In this document: positions 58,471-64,000 of the stretch, in pieces
Layout: the number at the start of each line of letters is the position of its first letter
Position numbering within the stretch: the first letter of the stretch is position 1
From: Moringa oleifera
Taxonomy: Eukaryota > Streptophyta > Magnoliopsida > Brassicales > Moringaceae
Direction: 5' to 3'
DNA: 64,000 nt
Assembly: GCA_021397835.1 (NCBI GenBank)
Contig: JAJFZO010000469.1
Location: 1-64,000 of the forward strand
The notes under the pieces: generated by a model
Seen by the model: the letters and a program-made list of their open reading frames with translations, nothing else
The model's database searches: none
Told to the model about the DNA's origin: nothing
Translations under genes and position numbers: made by a program

Positions 58471-59564
58471 AATATTTTTTATATGACCCTCAATTCATTT
58501 TTATTTTCAATCAATAGAATTATAAAATAAATTTAAATATCAAATATTAATTATTTGCTTGCGTTAGGGTCATGAAACTTCAAAATTATCTATATGTTTT
58601 ACGTAATATGACTATGCATGCGCATCAAAATGTCATTGAATTCACATGAAACATAACAAAAAGTATTTTAAGGATTAGGGAGTTGAACAAGAGTGAAACC
58701 TCCGTATTCTCCATCATAGAAATATGTTTTAAGATTAGAGGTTAAGGAAGAGTGAAAGGTTAAGCAAAACAAAACCTCTACATCTTTTCTCATAAAGTGA
58801 TTTTAAGAATTAAAGGAAAAATAAGATTTAAACATTTATATTGCCCAAAACATTAAAATTTTACTTGTTTTCATATGGTGTACATTTTGTTTCAAATATA
58901 TTTTTAGGAATCAATTTTAACAATCACATGAATTTGAAAACCAAAAAATAATCATGATCAATTAGTATCAATTTTTGGGTGCCGTGGGGATTTTAATCCT
59001 TCCCTACACGTAATTGACTCTCGAACTCATATTTTAATTTCAAAAGATCAATGTTGCCTTTTTTATTTTTTTGAAAATAAATCAATTTCATTGTCCAAAT
59101 CACATCATAAAAAGGATTAGTAACGACTCCTCTTATTTTTACTTTTTAAAATCTTTTCGAAAGAAAATTACCCAAAATACATTTTCTTTAAATCACTTTC
59201 AAAATTTGACCCCTGTTGAGAAAATTTTGTGACACTAATGATATTACAAATGATATTCACATCAACGATAAGAATATTATCAATTATAACAGTGCCGATA
59301 ATGTTACGAACAACATTTGAAGCTAACAGTATGCATTGCAAATTCGACCCATCATTTTTCACATGTCTAACGTTCTTGTCACTAACTTTCGTATCACTAG
59401 GTTAAGATCGACAACTCGAATATGTAAGAATCTACTACTTTAACCTAAAATCATATTAGTGACGCGTGTATAAAATCTAAAATAATCAATATATGAAAGG
59501 GAACAAGGCTTTTGGGGTTGAAAGTAGCACAAATCTCCTATGACATTGCACGAAAAAGAAAAAT

Positions 59565-59684
59565 AAGGATGCAATATGAGGACTTTCCAAGATGTCACCC
59601 ATTCCAGCATTACTCTTGCCTAATCACACTTAACTTCAAAGCTCTGATGGGATTTGGTGCATTAATGCTAAATTGATCGCACCT
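59565..59684 (-). pseudogene. 5S pseudogene
   Basis: 120 nt with numerous transitions and altered A-box side (plus strand CTAATCACACTTAACTTCAAAG). Length kept, function unlikely. Confidence 0.8.
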
Positions 59685-60069
59685 GTTGATGTGTGCCCGC
59701 TAGTCCTATATAAGAGAAAATCAGCCTCATATGGTGATAAACCATGGCAAAAGCAAGAAGACGAAACATTTGTGATGAAAGGTTTTCGCAAAAATTGTAT
59801 GACAAACTTCAGAAGTAATAATTCTAAAAGTTAAATGCACAGTCATCCTAAGCAATTACGAAGGATAGATTCCATGGCCAATGTTAATGAAAAAGATTAT
59901 CGTTATATTTTTAATGGCAATTGGCTCCAAGATTTCAAAAAAAAAAGATTAAAAAAGTAGGAAGCGAAAATTACCACAATAATTTTCCTCATAGGAAATT
60001 CCTCAATATTCCTTGGGGAATGTTTTATGGGAGCTTTCCATGGGAATTTTCGTTGGAAAAGTAATTTCT

Positions 60070-60363
60070 ACGCCAGCCATACGTAGCTTGAACTGTGATG
60101 GTCGAAATGCTTAGCTATTGTCGATCCCCAAGACGCCTTTGGTTGAATGTTCACACCTGATCCACCATCTGCACTTCCTACATTTATTCCCGGAAATTTA
60201 AACAGGAAAACTTGAATTCTAACCTCCCGGTCTGCTGTAGTCAGCCTCACGGTGTGCCTGACTAGCGAGTTTGCTGTCTTTATGGCTTTCCCTTTTGCGG
60301 GTTGCTTCTCAAGCCTTCGAGTGCCGATCTTCGCTTGGGCTGGCTCCGAGGCTCTACGTCCCA
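60070..60363. other. GC-richer filler DNA inserted in 5S spacer
   Basis: About 295 bases of clearly higher GC content replace roughly 50 bases of the spacer. The left break follows GTAATTTCT and the right break precedes CATGGTTTTGAT. One frame on the minus strand is open for 98 codons and starts with a basic stretch (MGRRASEPAQAKIGTRRLEK), but I recognise no family. Organelle DNA or a fragment of another element are both possible. No TIR or target duplication is visible. Confidence 0.6.
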
Positions 60364-61457
60364 TGGTTTTGATATTCGTAGGAATTCTTTCTCAAGAACT
60401 CTGACATTTTTCTTGCAGCGATACAAGCAAGGGCAGCCTCATCTCTTGTTTTTTTATGGGACCCATAACTCTGTGTGCACGTAGACCTACTAGCGTCCCT
60501 CTACTGATGAGAATACAACTATTAGTAACCTTATCATCAATTGTAACATTATTTGTAATATAGCTACCAAGAACCATAATGACAATAATAATGAATATCA
60601 ATGTTGCTACCATCATGATTGTCATCAATTGTAATTGCGTCAGTAATATTTCTAAATTCACTATTATCATTCAATATTGCTGCTATCACTATGGCTAATA
60701 TTTTATTCATACCACTAATTTTCATATTTTTATGGCAATTTTTAAATAATTCTCACGGTTTGATTTAACTAAGAATTCTTTCTCAAGAACTTTGATGTTT
60801 TCTTGTAGTGATACAAGCAAAGGCAGCCTCACCATTCGATTCTCTTATAGGACCTGTGACTCCATCCCCACGTAGACCTACTAGTGCCCCTCCGCCGACG
60901 AGAATGTTGTTATTAGTGACATTATCATTAATTTTAACATTACTTATAATATAGCTGCCATAAACCACAATGACAGTAATGATAAATATCACTGTCACCA
61001 CCGCCATGATTGTTATAAACCATAATATCATTGGTAATATTTTTAAGTTTGCTATTATCATTTAATTACAATATTGTTGATAACATTATAGCTAATATTT
61101 TATTAGTATAACTAATTGTTGTATCGTGGATTATATTACAAACGATAATTATATCAATGATAAGAGTATTATCAGTTGTATTAGTGACAATAATGCTACC
61201 AATAACGTTGAAGCTAATGATATGTGTTACAAATCTAACCCACCATTTTTCGTACGTCTAACGTTCTTGTGATTGAATTTCATATCATTGGGTGAAAATT
61301 AACGCTTCGAATATGTAAGAACCTGTTACTTTAAACCAAAACCATATTAATGAGTGCATGAAAATTTTGAAAATAATTAATATGTGGAGGAAAATGAGGC
61401 CTTTCGAGGTCTAAAATAGCTCCAACCTCCTTTAGCATTGTAAAAAAAAGAAAAAAA

Positions 61458-61577
61458 AATGGTAAAACATGAGGGCTTCCCATAAGGTCATCGAATCTAG
61501 TACTACTCTCACTCAAACACGCCTAAGTTTAGAGTTCTGAAGGGATCTAGTGCATTAGTGTTAGTATGATTACACCA
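61458..61577 (-). pseudogene. 5S pseudogene, most diverged
   Basis: 120 nt, changed throughout (3' end reads GTTTTACCA instead of GTTGCACCC on the transcribed strand; A-box side also altered). Still alignable without gaps. Confidence 0.72.
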
Positions 61578-61605
61578 TAGATATGTACCCACCAATCCCA
61601 TATTT

Positions 61606-64000
61606 GAAAATATTTCAAACCTCCTATAGGACCATCTACCCCTGCCTCTACTACCATGTTCTCCATGTCCTCCTCTCTCAAACATCTATGAACAATAAAT
61701 ACTATATGTTAAGTTAGGGAATTAATCATAGAAATCCTAATTTATTTCTTTAGCACTTTTAAACACAAACTTCAACAATTAATCCCTATCAATAATGCAA
61801 TTAACAAAATTTTCATTTTCACTATCAGATTCCTTATTTTCAAATGATTGTTCTCCATCTTCATCTCCCAATTGAACTCATTTTTTGTTAACTTGAATCT
61901 CTTCACCATGATCATTGACATCTTTTAAATTTTCTGTAATTTGATCATCGAAAAAGATTATGGGTAATTGATTAGACATATCATCTTGGAATTGATTATT
62001 TGGAGATTCAATTTTGTTTCTTGCTTTTATTTTAATGGCCACAAACTAGTCCCTCTTCCATAGACTAAGGTTAGGATATGGTGCAAAATATACTTGTTTT
62101 GCTTGTTATGCAAAAATAAATGCATCTTTTCCCTTGTATCTCTTATTGACCTTAGCCTCAATGATTCCATACTTGGGATAAATCCTTGTACCCATATTAG
62201 AAGGCTCAAATCACCTCCAGTTGAAGAGTGTCAACTGCTTACAGGTATTCCAAGATATTCGATCTCGATTATTTCTTCTATAATTCCATGATACATCGCG
62301 TCCGTACTTGTCAAAGCTACTCCAAAATTATTTACACTACGATTAGTGGCCCAACCAAAAGTATGAAAACAATAACCATTGACATAATGAATTGGGTATG
62401 TGTTGACTTTATTCATAGGTCTCCATGCCAAGTCGTACAAGAATCGATCATTCATTTCATTTATATGGTTATGCACCTGATAACCCATGAGGCAGACAAG
62501 AGAAATTCCATTAACATAAATTATATGGGAGGAAGTATTGTTTCACACTTGCAATGATAATTATCAAGAACTAACTTACATGGTCCTTGAACCATTGAAC
62601 AAAGTTTGATTGAACATGTTTATATATATAGATGAAGCACAGATGTAGTAAGGTTATAGTTAATGTTTGAACATATATTCTGCAAGTATACATCATACGT
62701 GTCAATTTATATGGATTATAATATTTCAATATGCCTATTAGAGGACATAAAGTAGAACTTACTACACAAAAGGTTTAACTTCAAGGCAATTCTTAAGTAC
62801 ATATTTATTGATCTCGAACACTCCCTCTCTTGTGAGATAACAAGTCTTACATGTCCCTTCACATCGCAAGACAATTGAAGATAGATATTAATGGATATTC
62901 AGATGAGTCACCACCATCATCGTTTCGTGGCATTCTTCAACTCCTTGATTGGACATGTGGCTTAAAGTAGTAAGAACAAAAAGTTGATGTCTCCTCCAAC
63001 ATATAAGCCTCACATACTGAACCCTCGACACGAGCTTTATTCTTAATCTTCGTTTTTAGATTGTGTAAAAATATGAAAAAAACATTTTAACATGTATCAA
63101 GATAGCCACTTAAAGTACAGATCATTAAAATAAAAATAATATGAGTGCAATATAATTCAAACCTCTCAAATGGATACATCCATCTGTATTATACTGGTCC
63201 TCCAACTCGCGCTTGATACATTAAGTGTATAAGCAAATGTTCCATGACATCAAAGAATGCAGAAGGAAATATTTTCTCCAACTTGCATAAGATTATGGCA
63301 ATATTATTGTCCATTACTTCAACTTAGTCTCGTCTAGTGTTGGAAAACATAAGTCTCGAAAAAATAAACTCAATTCAGTGATAGCTTCCCAAATAAGAGT
63401 GGACAAACAACTAAATGCAATTAGCAATAATCTCGCCATCATCATGTGACAATCATGACTCTTCATATTTTGTAATGTGCAAGTTTGCATGTCAACACAT
63501 CTACCTAAATTGGATGCAAATCCATCAGGAATCTTCAACTCTTTTATCCACTCACATATAGCCTTCTTTCTGGTCCACATGTAGTGTGTACTGAGTTTTG
63601 GTTTGATAAAGCTTCCATTACCCCTATCTTCAAGATGTAACTCTTTTTTTTTTTTTTTTGACAATAAAAAGGTAGATCCAACCTTACCTTAACATTATCC
63701 TTAGTTTTTTCACTGACATCCATCACGTTATGAAATACGTTCTCAAACACATTGGCCTCGGTGTGCATAATATCAATATTATGAGGTTTCAACAAATCAC
63801 ACTAGTACGATAAATCCCAAAAGATGCTATATTTTGTGAAATTAGTAACTGTCCATAAACAGGTATTCGATGGAAGCTTCTGGTGTTAATTATTCGAGAA
63901 AACAACCTAACTTGTTCATACACTTCTGCGCCAGATAGTCTTTTTAGTGGCTCAACCTATTTAATCTGACCCTTGATAAAATTTCTCCTATTCCATCTAA
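61606..64000 (-). pseudogene. Second CACTA TNP2 transposase, 3' part, runs off window
   Basis: Read from 64,000 leftwards. A segment with PLKRLSGAEVYEQV is followed in another frame by HNIDIMHTEANVFENV (~63,790-63,740), then ICEWIKELKIPDGFASN and MKSHDCHMMMARLLL (63,560-63,420), then FFDVMEHLLIHLM and YRWMYPFER up to a splice donor at 63,162, an EGSVCEAYMLEE block (~63,030), then VNGYCFHTFGW and YHGIIEEIIEIEYLG of DUF4216 (62,400-62,240). This is the TNP2 core end, DUF4218 and DUF4216 in order. Frameshifts (near 63,800 and 63,312), stops and a T16 run at 63,643-63,659 disable it. It differs clearly from the 47.5-kb copy, so it is another CACTA lineage. The left end (61,620-61,690) encodes an arginine/glycine-rich stretch. 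Confidence 0.87.

Larger units (their letters stand above)
36609..59234 (+). mobile_element. Decayed Ty3/gypsy LTR retrotransposon (with nested CACTA)
   Basis: Order on the plus strand is gag, aspartic protease, reverse transcriptase, RNase H, integrase C-terminus, noncoding region, 3' LTR. This is the Ty3/gypsy order. The coding part is full of stops and frameshifts. The 5' LTR, leader and integrase core are absent. The left end is 5S spacer joined directly to gag-leading sequence at 36,609; the right end is the LTR terminal CA at 59,234, followed by 5S spacer. A CACTA element of 13,087 bp interrupts the 3' noncoding part at 42,312/55,400. Conserved strings resemble the non-chromodomain (Athila/Tat-like) side of plant gypsy elements, but I cannot place it with certainty. 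Confidence 0.88.
56581..59234 (+). repeat. Gypsy 3' LTR, 2,654 bp
   Basis: Starts TGTAGACACCC and ends TTTTGTGACA, giving the TG...CA ends of an LTR. Near the right end is a conserved plant gypsy block (58,972-59,030, TTTTTGGGTGCCGTGGGGAT and following CTTCCCTACACGTAA). A purine run precedes it and 5S spacer follows it. The matching 5' LTR is not in the window. It contains two internal tandem repeats and a (TG)/(TA) run at 57,266-57,330. Confidence 0.82.
59235..61605 (-). repeat. Old 5S array, right remnant
   Basis: Spacer of the long-unit type resumes right after the LTR and includes two more 5S pseudogenes. It duplicates ~190 bp of the spacer found left of the gypsy element (36,405-36,608 against 59,235-59,430). 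Part of the spacer is repeated again at 60,720-61,080. It ends near 61,605 within the sequence upstream of the last 5S copy. Confidence 0.9.

Overview
This is a stretch of plant nuclear DNA, almost certainly heterochromatin of a seed plant. It carries tandem 5S ribosomal RNA genes of the angiosperm consensus type, Ty3/gypsy and CACTA (En/Spm) transposons, and AT-rich tandem repeats. I found no ordinary host protein-coding gene. All long protein similarity comes from decayed transposons, and most short reading frames are by-products of the repeats. The species cannot be named from the sequence alone.

Layout. (1) 1-8,753: a fairly homogeneous 5S rDNA array on the minus strand, unit about 743-770 bp, with eleven gene copies plus one truncated copy at the right edge. 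(2) 8,754-9,805: unique AT-rich DNA with a tRNA-derived SINE-like promoter. (3) 9,806-22,296: a tandem array of an AT-rich noncoding repeat in a long (~1.6 kb) and a short (~1.05 kb) form. It has nested sub-repeats, one locally inverted segment and a GGTCTAGGG-type motif recalling the plant telomere repeat. (4) 22,297-22,653: a small CACTA-like MITE at the array boundary. (5) 22,654-36,608: an old, strongly diverged 5S rDNA array whose unit is ~1.24 kb because the spacer carries ~480 bp absent from array 1. Its eleven 5S copies look like pseudogenes. (6) 36,609-59,234: a decayed Ty3/gypsy element with gag, protease, RT, RNase H, the end of integrase and a 2,654-bp 3' LTR. The 5' LTR and most of integrase are missing. 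(7) 42,313-55,399, nested in the noncoding 3' part of (6): a 13.1-kb CACTA transposon with a TTT target duplication, terminal inverted repeats, palindromic subterminal repeats, a TNP2 transposase gene and a second gene ending in a Ulp1-like protease domain. (8) 59,235-61,605: the old 5S array resumes, with two pseudogenes and a ~295-bp GC-richer filler. (9) 61,606-64,000: a second CACTA transposase fragment of another lineage, on the minus strand and running off the window.

The parts share a history rather than a pathway. An older long-spacer 5S array was broken up by a retroelement, which was then hit by a CACTA element. A younger short-spacer array to the left has stayed homogeneous. Base changes in the old 5S copies and stop codons in the CACTA genes are mainly of the C-to-T / G-to-A kind expected in cytosine-methylated DNA. 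The CACTA coding regions carry nonsense changes but no frameshift that I could find.

Caution: several 60-450-bp patches in the left array are dense in small indels while neighbouring units are nearly identical. This looks at least partly like assembly or consensus error. I see no candidate for a new protein-based system. The novelty here is structural.
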